DNA from: Phycicoccus elongatus Lp2
Lineage (GTDB): Bacteria > Actinomycetota > Actinomycetes > Actinomycetales > Dermatophilaceae
DNA length: 44,117 nucleotides
Assembly (NCBI RefSeq): GCF_000367525.1
Contig: NZ_HF570956.1
Coordinates: 409,651-453,767 of the forward strand
Direction of reading: 5' to 3'
Position numbers and translations under genes: made by a program. This document shows, in pieces, positions 35,617 through 43,534 of this stretch (position 1 is the stretch's first letter; the number at the start of each line of letters is the position of its first letter). A model generated the notes under the pieces. It was given only the letters and a program-made list of their open reading frames with translations. It ran no database searches and was not told where the DNA came from.

Positions 35617-36751
35617 CGGGGCGCGCGACCGGGGAGCGAGCGCCGCTCAGGGCGTGCTCGGCCTGGAGCGGCGCGAGCGCGGTCAGGCTCTCGGCGACGA
35701 CGATCGCGCAATCACCCTCGCGCAACATGAAGTCGGCGGGCGGGCTCGCGTGGCTGATGCCGTCCCGCGTGACCGCGATGAGAGAGGAGTTGTGGTTCGA
35801 CCGCAGCAAGGTGGCCAGGGCGCCGGGTGTCTCACCGAAGAGGTGGTCGGGCACCCGCACCCGATACAGCTCGGAACCCTGACCGCCGGACACCAGGTCG
35901 GTGACGAGGGAGGCCAGCCCCGGATAGAGCGCCGATCGGGCGAGCAGGCGCGAGGCCAGTCGCGGCGTCACGAGGATCTCGTCCGCATGGGCACGCTCGA
36001 AGTGCTCGACGTGCTTGGGGTTGTTGACCTCGACGACGGTCCGCACTTCCGGGGCGATCGTCTCGATGGCCAGCACCGAGAGGATCGAGCGCATGTCGGC
36101 GTCGTTCGAACTGTCCGACGGGCAGATGACCGCCGCCGCGGCGTCCTCGATCCCCGCGCGTCGCAGGTCGTCCCCTGACGTCGGGTCGCCCCGCACGAAG
36201 TAGGTGCCGCTGCCGGCCGGGTTGTGCTCCACGTCGTGGATGATGACGACTCGCGCCTTGAACTCATCGCCCTTGAGTTCCTCGATGAGCTCGCGAGCGG
36301 TCGGGTTCCAACCGCAGATGACGATGTGGTCGATGTATCCCGATGCGCCCATTCCCTGGCCCTCCTTGAGGATGAAGTCGATGACGAAACCCGCCACGGC
36401 GGCGGTGAGGGCGGCCACGATGGCAACGCCGAAGAAGGCCAGGGCCCACCCGACGAGATAGCCGACCGGGCCGTCGACGTAACTGGAGTCGCCCGAGCCC
36501 AGGACCATGGTCATGGCCCAGTAGGCCGACCGGACGAGCCCCGAGATGCTGCGCTTGCTGGGTTCGGCAACGGTCACCAGCAGTGCCGACAGGGTCACGA
36601 TGATCGCCAGTGAGGTCACGAGACTGCGGAAGAAGTGGATGTCGAGGTCGTCGCGCATGCGGCGGACGTGGAAGATCACGCGACGGATCAGGGGCACGGA
36701 GAGCGCACCAGTCAGGCGTCGGCGGAGCGACGCACCCACCCAGCGAGCCAT
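35612..36751 (-). CDS. Two-helix ion channel with RCK/TrkA-N domains (CASTOR/POLLUX-like)
   Basis: The 379-residue protein has a membrane helix at about 42-62, a pore loop at 72-90, a second helix at about 97-127, then a nucleotide-binding RCK domain starting DHIVICGWNPTARELIEEL and a C-terminal TrkA-C-like part. The filter position reads MTMVLGSGDSSY, with GSGD instead of the potassium-channel TVGYG. This type is found in CASTOR/POLLUX relatives, so potassium selectivity should not be assumed. ATG 36751 follows GAGAGGAAG with 6-nt spacing; the longer frame upstream covers a leader with three mutually pairing arms. The gene interrupts the hut region and is convergent with hutU. Confidence 0.87.
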   Translation of the reverse strand: MARWVGASLRRRLTGALSVPLIRRVIFHVRRMRDDLDIHFFRSLVTSLAIIVTLSALLVTVAEPSKRSISGLVRSAYWAMTMVLGSGDSSYVDGPVGYLVGWALAFFGVAIVAALTAAVAGFVIDFILKEGQGMGASGYIDHIVICGWNPTARELIEELKGDEFKARVVIIHDVEHNPAGSGTYFVRGDPTSGDDLRRAGIEDAAAAVICPSDSSNDADMRSILSVLAIETIAPEVRTVVEVNNPKHVEHFERAHADEILVTPRLASRLLARSALYPGLASLVTDLVSGGQGSELYRVRVPDHLFGETPGALATLLRSNHNSSLIAVTRDGISHASPPADFMLREGDCAIVVAESLTALAPLQAEHALSGARSPVARPA

Positions 36752-36759
36752 GGGTCTTC

Positions 36760-36789
36760 CTCTCTTGCTGAAGAGAGTGTGCTCTCTTC
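36760..36789 (-). promoter_or_regulatory. Mutually exclusive leader hairpins over the ribosome site
   Basis: On the minus strand GAAGAGAG (36789-36782), CTCTCTTC (36777-36770) and AAGAGAG (36766-36760) follow each other before the channel start. The middle arm can pair with the first (8 bp, 4-nt loop CACA) or with the third (7 bp, 4-nt loop CAGC). The third arm is the start of the ribosome site AAGAGAGGAAG, so the second structure would hide it. Confidence 0.5.
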
Positions 36790-36898
36790 CCCGCGATGAG
36801 GAGGACCGAAATCGCGCAATGATACGTGCCCGGCTCGCGGCTGAAGGATGCGACGGGACCGGAACAACCGCGGCAGCTCGAAACAACGCCGGCCGGGA

Positions 36899-37366
36899 TC
36901 AGTCGCTGATGTCGGCGACCGTCGCGTCGAGCACGCGGATGACGTCGTCGCCCCCAAGGGTGACGGCCACCCCGTGGGCGCCGGCGCCCAGCGAGATCCG
37001 TCGCCCCGCGACCGATTCGTCCGCGATGACGGGCAGGGCGCGCAGCGAGCCGAAGGGGGTGATCGTGCCTCGTTCGTAGCCGGTCACGGCCAGGGCTTCG
37101 TCCGCCCCGGGCATGCTCATCCGGTTGACGCCGAGGAGGGCCCGCAGCTTGGGCCAGGAGAACTCTCGGTCGCCGGGCACGAGCACGAAGAGGTGGTCGC
37201 CCTCGCCGCGTCGCACGACGAGGGTCTTGACGATGTCGCCGGGCTTCACGCCCCGCAGGGCGGCGGCCTCGGCCAACGAACCGACGGGCCCGTGGCGGGT
37301 CACCACGAACTCCACCCCGTATGCCGTGAGCGCACCCACCGCGCGCGCCTCACCCTCGGAGGTCAT
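36899..37366 (-). CDS. YbaK/EbsC family aminoacyl-tRNA deacylase
   Basis: The 155-residue single-domain protein matches the YbaK/ProX superfamily: VKTLVVRRGEGDHLFVLVPGDREFSWPKLRALLG with the conserved Lys (near residue 47) of the editing site, TGYERGTITPFGSLRALPVIAD, and GAGAHGVAVTLGGDDVIRV. These enzymes hydrolyse mischarged tRNA such as Cys-tRNA(Pro) or Ala-tRNA(Pro) in trans; which one cannot be told. ATG 37366 overlaps the stop of the upstream TetR gene (ATGA). Co-transcription with a TetR that faces a drug exporter is unusual and suggests accidental operon membership. Confidence 0.88.
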   Translation of the reverse strand: MTSEGEARAVGALTAYGVEFVVTRHGPVGSLAEAAALRGVKPGDIVKTLVVRRGEGDHLFVLVPGDREFSWPKLRALLGVNRMSMPGADEALAVTGYERGTITPFGSLRALPVIADESVAGRRISLGAGAHGVAVTLGGDDVIRVLDATVADISD

Positions 37367-37971
37367 GGCCGCGGCCAGAGCCCGACGGCGGCTAGGGCGG
37401 CGTCGATCCGCTCCTCGATCGAGCCCGCGAAGCCGGCCGAGACGTGTTGCTGCAGCGCGGCCCGGATGGCACCCAGCGCGGCATACGCAGTCGCCATGGG
37501 GGTGACATCGGTGAGGGGGTCGGCGCCGAGGCGCTCGCAGGCCGCCTGCGCGATTGCCTTCTCCGCCAACGCATTCGCGCCGACGAGCCCTGCGGCAAAC
37601 TCGGGATGGCGCTGGGAGACGGCGCGGCGCATCTGCCACAGCTCGGCGTCCACGACCAACTCGCGCAGTCGTTCCAGGGTGGCGCCACGCACCGCGGTGA
37701 CGGTGTCCTCGGTGGCGGGGCGGGCGAGCATGAACTCGCGGGCACGCGCGACCATGTCGGGATCGGTGCCGCTGAGCGCGGCCTCCTTGGCCGGGAAGTA
37801 GTTGAAGAAGGTGCGCGGCGACACCCCGGCCCGCGCGGCGATCGCTTCGATCGTGACGTCGCAGAAGTCGCCCTCGTGGAGCAACTCGATGGCGGCGCGG
37901 TGCAGCGCATGGCGGGTCTCGCGCTTCTTGCGGGCGCGCAGCCCTTCGTCGAGGGTGATGACGGTCGTCAT
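37363..37971 (-). CDS. TetR-family regulator of the DHA2 exporter
   Basis: The 202-residue protein has the TetR motif TIEAIAARAGVSPRTFFNYFPAKEAAL (about residues 38-64) with the MftR-like FFNYFPAKE pattern. ATG 37971 (MTTVITLDEGLRARKKRETRHAL) is preferred; the upstream frame to 38013 would run through the operator. It is divergent from the MFS gene with 63 bp between starts, which hold overlapping palindromes, so it most likely represses the exporter and itself. The downstream YbaK gene overlaps its stop. Confidence 0.9.
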   Translation of the reverse strand: MTTVITLDEGLRARKKRETRHALHRAAIELLHEGDFCDVTIEAIAARAGVSPRTFFNYFPAKEAALSGTDPDMVARAREFMLARPATEDTVTAVRGATLERLRELVVDAELWQMRRAVSQRHPEFAAGLVGANALAEKAIAQAACERLGADPLTDVTPMATAYAALGAIRAALQQHVSAGFAGSIEERIDAALAAVGLWPRP

Positions 37972-37990
37972 GACTGCAATCTTACCTGAA

Positions 37991-38028
37991 ATGCAAAGTT
38001 GCATGCACTGCAAGTTTGGGCCTACGCT
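37991..38028 (+). promoter_or_regulatory. Overlapping palindromes and leaderless promoter of the exporter
   Basis: ATGCAA-AG-TTGCAT (37991-38004) and TTGCA-n5-TGCAA (37999-38013) are overlapping palindromes. TTGCAT (37999-38004) and TACGCT (38023-38028), spaced 18 bp, fit -35 and -10 boxes, with the exporter GTG 6 nt after the -10. Binding by the adjacent TetR protein would occlude the -35. Confidence 0.6.
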
Positions 38029-38034
38029 GCATGC

Positions 38035-39687
38035 GTGACTGTTTCCGCGAAGCCTGAGCCCTTCTCGCTCTCACCCGACGCCAAGCGCGTCTTCGCCGGC
38101 CTCATGCTCGGCATGTTCGTCGCCTCCATCAGCCAGATGATCGTCAGCCCGGCCATGCCGCGGATCGTGGCCGAACTGGGGGGCATGGACCACTACTCCT
38201 GGGTCGCGATCGCGGCCATGCTCGTGGCTGCCGTGACGACGCCGATCGTCGGCAAGCTCTCCGACCTCTACGGTCGGCGCGGCTTCTACATCGGCGGCCT
38301 CGCCGTCTTCATGGTCGGCTCGATCGTGGCCGGCTTCGCGCAGTCCTTCGCGATGCTCATCGTTGGCCGCGCCATCCAGGGCTTCGGCATGGGCACGCTG
38401 ATGCCGTTGTCGCAGACCATCATCGGCGACCTCATCCCGGCCCGGCAGCGCGGCAAGTATCAAGGCATCATGGGTTCGGTCTTCGGCCTCTCCTCGGTGC
38501 TCGGCCCGATCGCCGGTGGCTTCATCACCGACCACTGGGGTTGGCGGGCCCTCTTCTTCGTGGCCCTCCCCGTCGGCCTCGCCGCCCTCTTCTTCATCGT
38601 CCGCAACCTCCACCTGCCGCACCAGCGCCGCGACGCCAAGGTCGACGTCGCCGGGATCGTCCTGCTGACCATCGGCCTGACGACCTCACTGCTCGCGACC
38701 TCGTGGGGTGGCACGACTCATCCGTGGACCTCGGCCACGATTCTGGGCCTGTTCGCGATCGGCTTCGTCGCCCTCGTCGCCTTCGTCTGGGTCGAGACCC
38801 GCGCCGAGGAGCCGGTGCTCCCGCTGCGCCTCTTCACGAGCTCGGTCTTCTCCTGGAGCGCCGTCGCCACCTTCGCGATCGCCATGGCGATGTTCGGCGC
38901 GATGATCTACATCCCGGTCTTCGCCCAGGGTGTCGTGGGCGTCGACGCGACCAACTCCGGCCTCGTGCTCATGCCGATGATGCTCGGCATGATCGTGCTG
39001 GGCATCATCGCCGGCGCCGTCGTCACCCGCACCGGCCGTTACAAGGCGATCATGCTCTCCGGAGTGGCCATCATGGCTGCCGGCGCCTGGCTGCTCACTC
39101 GGATGGACCACACGGCCACCCAGACCCAGCTGACCGTCGCCATGGTCGTCTTCGGCATCGGCCTCGGCATGGCGATGCAGCTCTACACGCTCGTCGTGCA
39201 GAACGCTGCCTCGGCCCGCGACATGGGGGTGGCCACCGCCTCGACGCAGTTCTTCCGCAGCGTCGGGTCGACGGTCGGCATCGCCGTCCTGGGGACCGTG
39301 ATGACCAGTGGCCTGGCCGACGCCATCAAGGGCCACCTGCCGGCGGCGGTGCTCCAGCAGATGGCGGCCTCCGGCAACGGTGGCGGCATCTCGGCCGGAT
39401 CGGTCCTGGACCCCGAGAAGCTCAAGGCACTGCCGCCGGTCGTCGCGGACGCCGTGCGCCAAGGGCTGGCCGAGCAACTCCACGAGGTCTTCCTCCTCGG
39501 CCTGCCCATCCTCGCGGTCGCCTTCATCGCCACGCTCTTCATCAAGCACGTGCCGCTGCGCGAGACCGTGCACGCCCACGAGGACCAGAAGCGCCATGAC
39601 GTCGAGGACTTCGGGCACGACCTGCTCGACACGATGGGTGCCACCCCGGACGAGCGCGAGGAGCGCGAGCCGGTTCCTGCGCGCTGA
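38035..39687 (+). CDS. MFS drug exporter, DHA2 family (EmrB/QacA type, 14 helices)
   Basis: The 550-residue membrane protein has about 14 hydrophobic segments. Family motifs: LGMFVASISQMIVSPAMPRI in helix 1, GKLSDLYGRRG (motif A) after helix 2, and GSVFGLSSVLGPIAGGFITDHWGWRALF (motif C and following loop) in helix 5. QacA-type proteins export cationic drugs or metabolites with proton antiport. A large loop (about 430-460) precedes the last helix, and the C-terminal tail is charged and cytoplasmic. GTG 38035 is chosen because a -10-like box ends 6 nt before it and the ATG at 37999 lies in the operator. A very strong hairpin ends the gene. Confidence 0.91.
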   Translation: MTVSAKPEPFSLSPDAKRVFAGLMLGMFVASISQMIVSPAMPRIVAELGGMDHYSWVAIAAMLVAAVTTPIVGKLSDLYGRRGFYIGGLAVFMVGSIVAGFAQSFAMLIVGRAIQGFGMGTLMPLSQTIIGDLIPARQRGKYQGIMGSVFGLSSVLGPIAGGFITDHWGWRALFFVALPVGLAALFFIVRNLHLPHQRRDAKVDVAGIVLLTIGLTTSLLATSWGGTTHPWTSATILGLFAIGFVALVAFVWVETRAEEPVLPLRLFTSSVFSWSAVATFAIAMAMFGAMIYIPVFAQGVVGVDATNSGLVLMPMMLGMIVLGIIAGAVVTRTGRYKAIMLSGVAIMAAGAWLLTRMDHTATQTQLTVAMVVFGIGLGMAMQLYTLVVQNAASARDMGVATASTQFFRSVGSTVGIAVLGTVMTSGLADAIKGHLPAAVLQQMAASGNGGGISAGSVLDPEKLKALPPVVADAVRQGLAEQLHEVFLLGLPILAVAFIATLFIKHVPLRETVHAHEDQKRHDVEDFGHDLLDTMGATPDEREEREPVPAR

Positions 39688-39700
39688 TCCTTCACCCCGC

Positions 39701-39736
39701 CACGGGGACCGTCTCGCTTCCGAGACGGTCCCCGTG
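39701..39736 (+). terminator. Strong intrinsic-type hairpin after the DHA2 exporter
   Basis: CACGGGGACCGTCTCG (39701-39716) and its exact reverse complement (39721-39736) form a 16-bp stem with the stable tetraloop CTTC. It lies 14 bp after the exporter stop and 44 bp before the M20 amidohydrolase start. No long T run follows, as is usual in high-GC actinobacteria. Confidence 0.85.
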
Positions 39737-39779
39737 TCGTCTGCCCCCATGCCCCGCGCGGGTGCGGTGAAATGGGGCC

Positions 39780-41000
39780 ATGGCAGTCGACGACGTCCGC
39801 TCCGGGTTCCGCAGGTCGTGGTCAGATCTCGCGTCGGTCGGCCGCAACACCGCCGGCGGCTACGACCGCTTCGCCTGGACCCGCACAGACCATGACCTGC
39901 GGGAGTGGTTCGCCGGTGAGGCGAGCGACCTCGGACTCGACCTGACGACCGACCGCGTCGGGAACCAGTGGGCCTGGTGGGGCGATCCGTATGCCGCGGG
40001 CGCGGCTCCCGCGGTGGTCACCGGCTCACACCTGGACTCGGTGCCCTCCGGAGGCGCCTTCGACGGTCCGCTCGGTGTCGTCTCCTCGCTGCTCGCCGTG
40101 CGGTCCCTCCGGGCCGCGGGCCACCGACCCGACCATCCGATGGCCGTCGTCAACTTCGTCGACGAGGAGGGTGCCCGCTTCGGGGTGGCCTGCGCTGGCT
40201 CACGTATCCTCACCGGCGCCCTCTCACCCGAACGGGCCCTCGCCCTGACCGACGCCGATGGAACGACAATGGCCGACGCGTTGGCCGCTGCCGGGCGCGA
40301 CCCACTGGCCCTCGGCTCGGATCCGGACCTCGTGGCGCGGATCGGGGCGTTCGTCGAGCTGCACGTCGAGCAGGGTCGTGCCCTGGACGATGTGCATGCC
40401 AACGTGGGTGTGGGAAGCCACATCTGGCCGCACGGCCGCTGGCGGATCGACGTGCCCGGGGAAGCCAACCACGCAGGCACGACCGCGCTCGATGACCGCC
40501 GCGACGCCATGCTGGGTTTTGCCGCCGCCGTCATCGCTGCGCGGCGAGCAGCCCAGAGCCGGGGCTGTGTCGCCACGGTGGGCAAGGTGCGCGCCACCCC
40601 GAACGGCGTCAATGCCATCCCCTCCGAGGTCACCGGCTGGCTCGACGCACGTGGCGAGTCCGAGGCTGCCGTCCACCAGGTCGTCGCCGACGTCACCGAG
40701 GTGATGGCTGACTTCGAGGCGACCGTGCGGGAGGAGTCGTGGACGCCGACGACCGCGTTCGACGACGCACTGGTGCGGCGCCTCGCGAGCCGGCTCGGCG
40801 GCATACCGGTGCTGGGGACGGGAGCCGGCCACGATGCGGGAATCCTTGCCGGCGCGGGAGTTCGCGCGGCGATGCTCTTCGTGCGCAACCCGACCGGGAT
40901 CTCGCACTCGCCCGAGGAGTTCGCAGAGGAGGCCGACTGCCTGGCCGGGGTCGACGCACTGACCCGGGTGCTCGCCGACCTCACGGGGGCGACGCCATGA
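39780..41000 (+). CDS. M20 amidohydrolase in hut cluster (allantoate/N-carbamoyl amidohydrolase family)
   Basis: The 406-residue metallopeptidase-fold enzyme has the two-metal site of the AllC/HyuC family: H84 (TGSHLDSV), D95 (GGAFDGPLG), E129-E130 (VDEEGARF), a His in ELHVEQG and the final His in GISHSPEEF. Annotated relatives hydrolyse allantoate or N-carbamoyl amino acids. Here it forms one translationally coupled unit with hutF and hutI (its stop overlaps the hutF ATG). HutF produces N-formylglutamate and no HutG is present, so this enzyme probably removes the formyl group to give glutamate (inference). No purine-degradation gene is nearby. Confidence 0.9.
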   Translation: MAVDDVRSGFRRSWSDLASVGRNTAGGYDRFAWTRTDHDLREWFAGEASDLGLDLTTDRVGNQWAWWGDPYAAGAAPAVVTGSHLDSVPSGGAFDGPLGVVSSLLAVRSLRAAGHRPDHPMAVVNFVDEEGARFGVACAGSRILTGALSPERALALTDADGTTMADALAAAGRDPLALGSDPDLVARIGAFVELHVEQGRALDDVHANVGVGSHIWPHGRWRIDVPGEANHAGTTALDDRRDAMLGFAAAVIAARRAAQSRGCVATVGKVRATPNGVNAIPSEVTGWLDARGESEAAVHQVVADVTEVMADFEATVREESWTPTTAFDDALVRRLASRLGGIPVLGTGAGHDAGILAGAGVRAAMLFVRNPTGISHSPEEFAEEADCLAGVDALTRVLADLTGATP

Positions 41001-42334
41001 CGACCTTCTGGTGCGAGCACGCACACCTACCCTCGAAGGTGCAGTGGGGGGTGCGGCTGACGGTCGACGACGGGCGCATCAGCGCCGTCCGGGAGCGAGT
41101 GAAACCCGCCGATGACGACGTGCGATTGCACGGCGTCGTGGTCCCCGGCATCGCGAATGCCCACTCGCACACCTTCCACCGCGCCTTGCGTGGTCGCACC
41201 CACGCCGGCGGCGGCAACTTCTGGTCGTGGCGCGACGAGATGTATGCCGTGGCCCGGCGGCTCCAGCCCGAGAGTTACCTCGCGCTGGCGCGGGCAGTCT
41301 TCCTCGATATGCTCGCGGCGGGCTACACGGCTGTTGGCGAATTCCACTACCTGCACCACCAACCCGGCGGGCGGGGCTACGACGAGCCCAACGCCATGGG
41401 TGAGGCGCTCGTGCAGGCGGCACGCGACGTGGGGATCCGGCTGACCCTCCTCGACACGATCTACCTGCACGGCGGGCTGACTCCGCAGGGACACCTGCCC
41501 CTCGACGAGGTGCAGATCCGGTTCGGTGACGGCACCGTCGACCAGTGGGCCGAGCGGGTGACGCCGTTCCGCGACGCCCTCGGCGGCGATCCGCTGGTCC
41601 GCGTGGGGGCGGCCGCACACTCGGTGCGAGCCCTCACGCCGACCGAGTTGGACGCCTTCGGTGAGGTCACCGATGGCTGGACCCTGCACGCTCACGTCTC
41701 CGAGCAGCCAGCGGAAAACCTTGCGGCACAGGCTTTCTATGGGCGCACCCCGACCGAGATCCTGGGCTCGTCCGGCCTCCTCGACGAATCTTTCACGGCA
41801 GTCCACGCCACCCATCTCTCCGAGCGTGACCTCTTGCTGCTGTCGCGCTCCGATGCCCGGGCCTGCATCTGCCCGACGACCGAGCGCGACCTCGCCGACG
41901 GCATCGGGCCGACCACCGACCTGCGTCGGCGCGGCGTGCCGCTGTGCGTCGGCTCTGATCAACACGCCGTCATCGATCCCTGGGAGGAGTTGCGCGCCCT
42001 CGAGATGCATGAGCGCTTGATGAGCCATGAGCGGGGCCGGATCGACCCCGCCGAGTTGGTCCGGATCGGCGCGACGGAAGGCTATCGGGCCATCGGGTGG
42101 GCCGAGGGTGGCCAGCTGGCTGTCGGAGCCCTCGCCGACTTCGTCGTGCTGCGCGAGGACAGTCGGCGGACCGCTGGCAGCGACCCCGGTCAGATCGTCT
42201 TCTCGGCCGGAGCTCCGGATGTCACCGATGTCGTCGTCGCCGGCCAGCACCTCATCCGGGCCGGTGCGCATCGGCTCGGTGAGGTCGACCCCTTCGTCTC
42301 GGAGGCGTTGGTCCTGCTGCGGGAGGCGCGATGA
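40997..42334 (+). CDS. hutF: Formimidoylglutamate deiminase
   Basis: The enzyme converts N-formimidoyl-glutamate to N-formylglutamate plus ammonia, the HutF branch of histidine degradation. The 445-residue amidohydrolase has the metal-binding H-x-H at residues 56 and 58 ([16 protein letters not shown]), the HutF-specific [19 protein letters not shown], later [12 protein letters not shown] and [15 protein letters not shown] with the catalytic Asp. The [22 protein letters not shown] stretch is distinctive of HutF against other deaminases. ATG 40997 and the stop at 42334 overlap both neighbours by 4 bp, so M20 enzyme, HutF and HutI are made from one message. Confidence 0.94.
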   Translation: MTTFWCEHAHLPSKVQWGVRLTVDDGRISAVRERVKPADDDVRLHGVVVPGIANAHSHTFHRALRGRTHAGGGNFWSWRDEMYAVARRLQPESYLALARAVFLDMLAAGYTAVGEFHYLHHQPGGRGYDEPNAMGEALVQAARDVGIRLTLLDTIYLHGGLTPQGHLPLDEVQIRFGDGTVDQWAERVTPFRDALGGDPLVRVGAAAHSVRALTPTELDAFGEVTDGWTLHAHVSEQPAENLAAQAFYGRTPTEILGSSGLLDESFTAVHATHLSERDLLLLSRSDARACICPTTERDLADGIGPTTDLRRRGVPLCVGSDQHAVIDPWEELRALEMHERLMSHERGRIDPAELVRIGATEGYRAIGWAEGGQLAVGALADFVVLREDSRRTAGSDPGQIVFSAGAPDVTDVVVAGQHLIRAGAHRLGEVDPFVSEALVLLREAR

Positions 42335-43503
42335 GCCTGCTGGTCACGGGGATCGGCGAACTCGTCACCAATGGGCCTGACGGTGACGGCCCGTTGGGCA
42401 TCCAGCACGATGCTGCCCTGGTCGTCGAGGACGGTGTCCTCACCTGGGTCGGGGCGCGGCGCAATGCGCCCGCTTGTGACGCCCGGATCGACGTCGAAGG
42501 GCGAGCGGTGCTCCCCGGCTTCGTCGACTCGCATTCCCACCTCGTCTTCGCCGGCGACCGGGCCGGTGAGTTCTCGGCACGGATGACCGGCGTGCCCTAT
42601 GACGGTGGCGGGATCGCCACCTCGATGGCCGCGACCCGCGGCGCCCCCGACGACGAGCTGCGATCGCTCGTTGCAGCACGTGTCGAGGAGATGCGACGTC
42701 AGGGCACCACCACCGTCGAGATCAAGAGCGGCTACGGGCTCACCGTTGCTGACGAGGCGCGGGCGCTTCGCATCGCGTGCGAATTCACCACCGAGACAAC
42801 CTATCTCGGTGCGCATGTCGTGCCACCGGAGTGGCGAGGTGACCGTGCGGCATACGTCGACCTCGTGGCGGGAGACATGCTGGCCGCCTGTGCGCCACAC
42901 GCCCGCTGGATCGACGTCTTCTGCGAGCCGAACTCACCCCACGCCTTCGACGAGGCCGAGTCGCGTCGGGTGCTGGCGGCCGGTGTCGAAGCCGGGCTGA
43001 TGCCCCGCGTGCACGGCAATCAACTCGGCCCGGGACCGGGGGTCCGACTCGCGGTCGAGTTCGGTGCGGCGAGTGTCGACCACTGCACCTTCCTCGGTGC
43101 AGACGATGTCGCGGCCCTCGTCGACGCGGCCGACACGACGGTTGCGACCCTGCTGCCCGGGGTCGAGTTCTCGACGCGCTCGCCCTATCCCGACGCGCGC
43201 AAGCTCATCGACGCGGGTGTGAGTGTCGCGATTGCCACCGACTGCAATCCGGGCACCTGTTACTCGTCATCGATGCCGTTCATGATCGCCCTCGCCGTGC
43301 GCGAGATGCGCATGTCGCCGGCCGAGGCGGTGCAGGCCGCGACCCGGGGCGGAGCAAAAGCGCTGCGCCGTAGCGATATCGGGCGCATCGAGGTCGGAGC
43401 CAAGGCCGATCTCTGTGTTCTCGAAGCGCCCAGTCACGAGCACCTCGCCTATCGACCCGGCGTCCCGATCTCGCGCGTCCTTGGGGAGGAGCGCTGGGTC
43501 TGA
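42331..43503 (+). CDS. hutI: Imidazolonepropionase
   Basis: The third step of histidine degradation: imidazolonepropionate to N-formimidoyl-glutamate. The 390-residue amidohydrolase has H68-x-H70 ([19 protein letters not shown]), [35 protein letters not shown] with a metal His, and [17 protein letters not shown] near residue 300 with the catalytic Asp. This order and the GAHVVP segment are specific to HutI. ATG 42331 overlaps the hutF stop (ATGA). It is the last gene of the second hut unit and is convergent with the deacetylase gene. Confidence 0.95.
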   Translation: MSLLVTGIGELVTNGPDGDGPLGIQHDAALVVEDGVLTWVGARRNAPACDARIDVEGRAVLPGFVDSHSHLVFAGDRAGEFSARMTGVPYDGGGIATSMAATRGAPDDELRSLVAARVEEMRRQGTTTVEIKSGYGLTVADEARALRIACEFTTETTYLGAHVVPPEWRGDRAAYVDLVAGDMLAACAPHARWIDVFCEPNSPHAFDEAESRRVLAAGVEAGLMPRVHGNQLGPGPGVRLAVEFGAASVDHCTFLGADDVAALVDAADTTVATLLPGVEFSTRSPYPDARKLIDAGVSVAIATDCNPGTCYSSSMPFMIALAVREMRMSPAEAVQAATRGGAKALRRSDIGRIEVGAKADLCVLEAPSHEHLAYRPGVPISRVLGEERWV

Positions 43504-43534
43504 GCGAGTCGCTGGCACCAGCAGGGCGAGGGAC

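Noticed and set aside
39780-41000. Purine/allantoin catabolism
   Set aside because: No other ureide gene is present; the gene is coupled to hutF and hutI.
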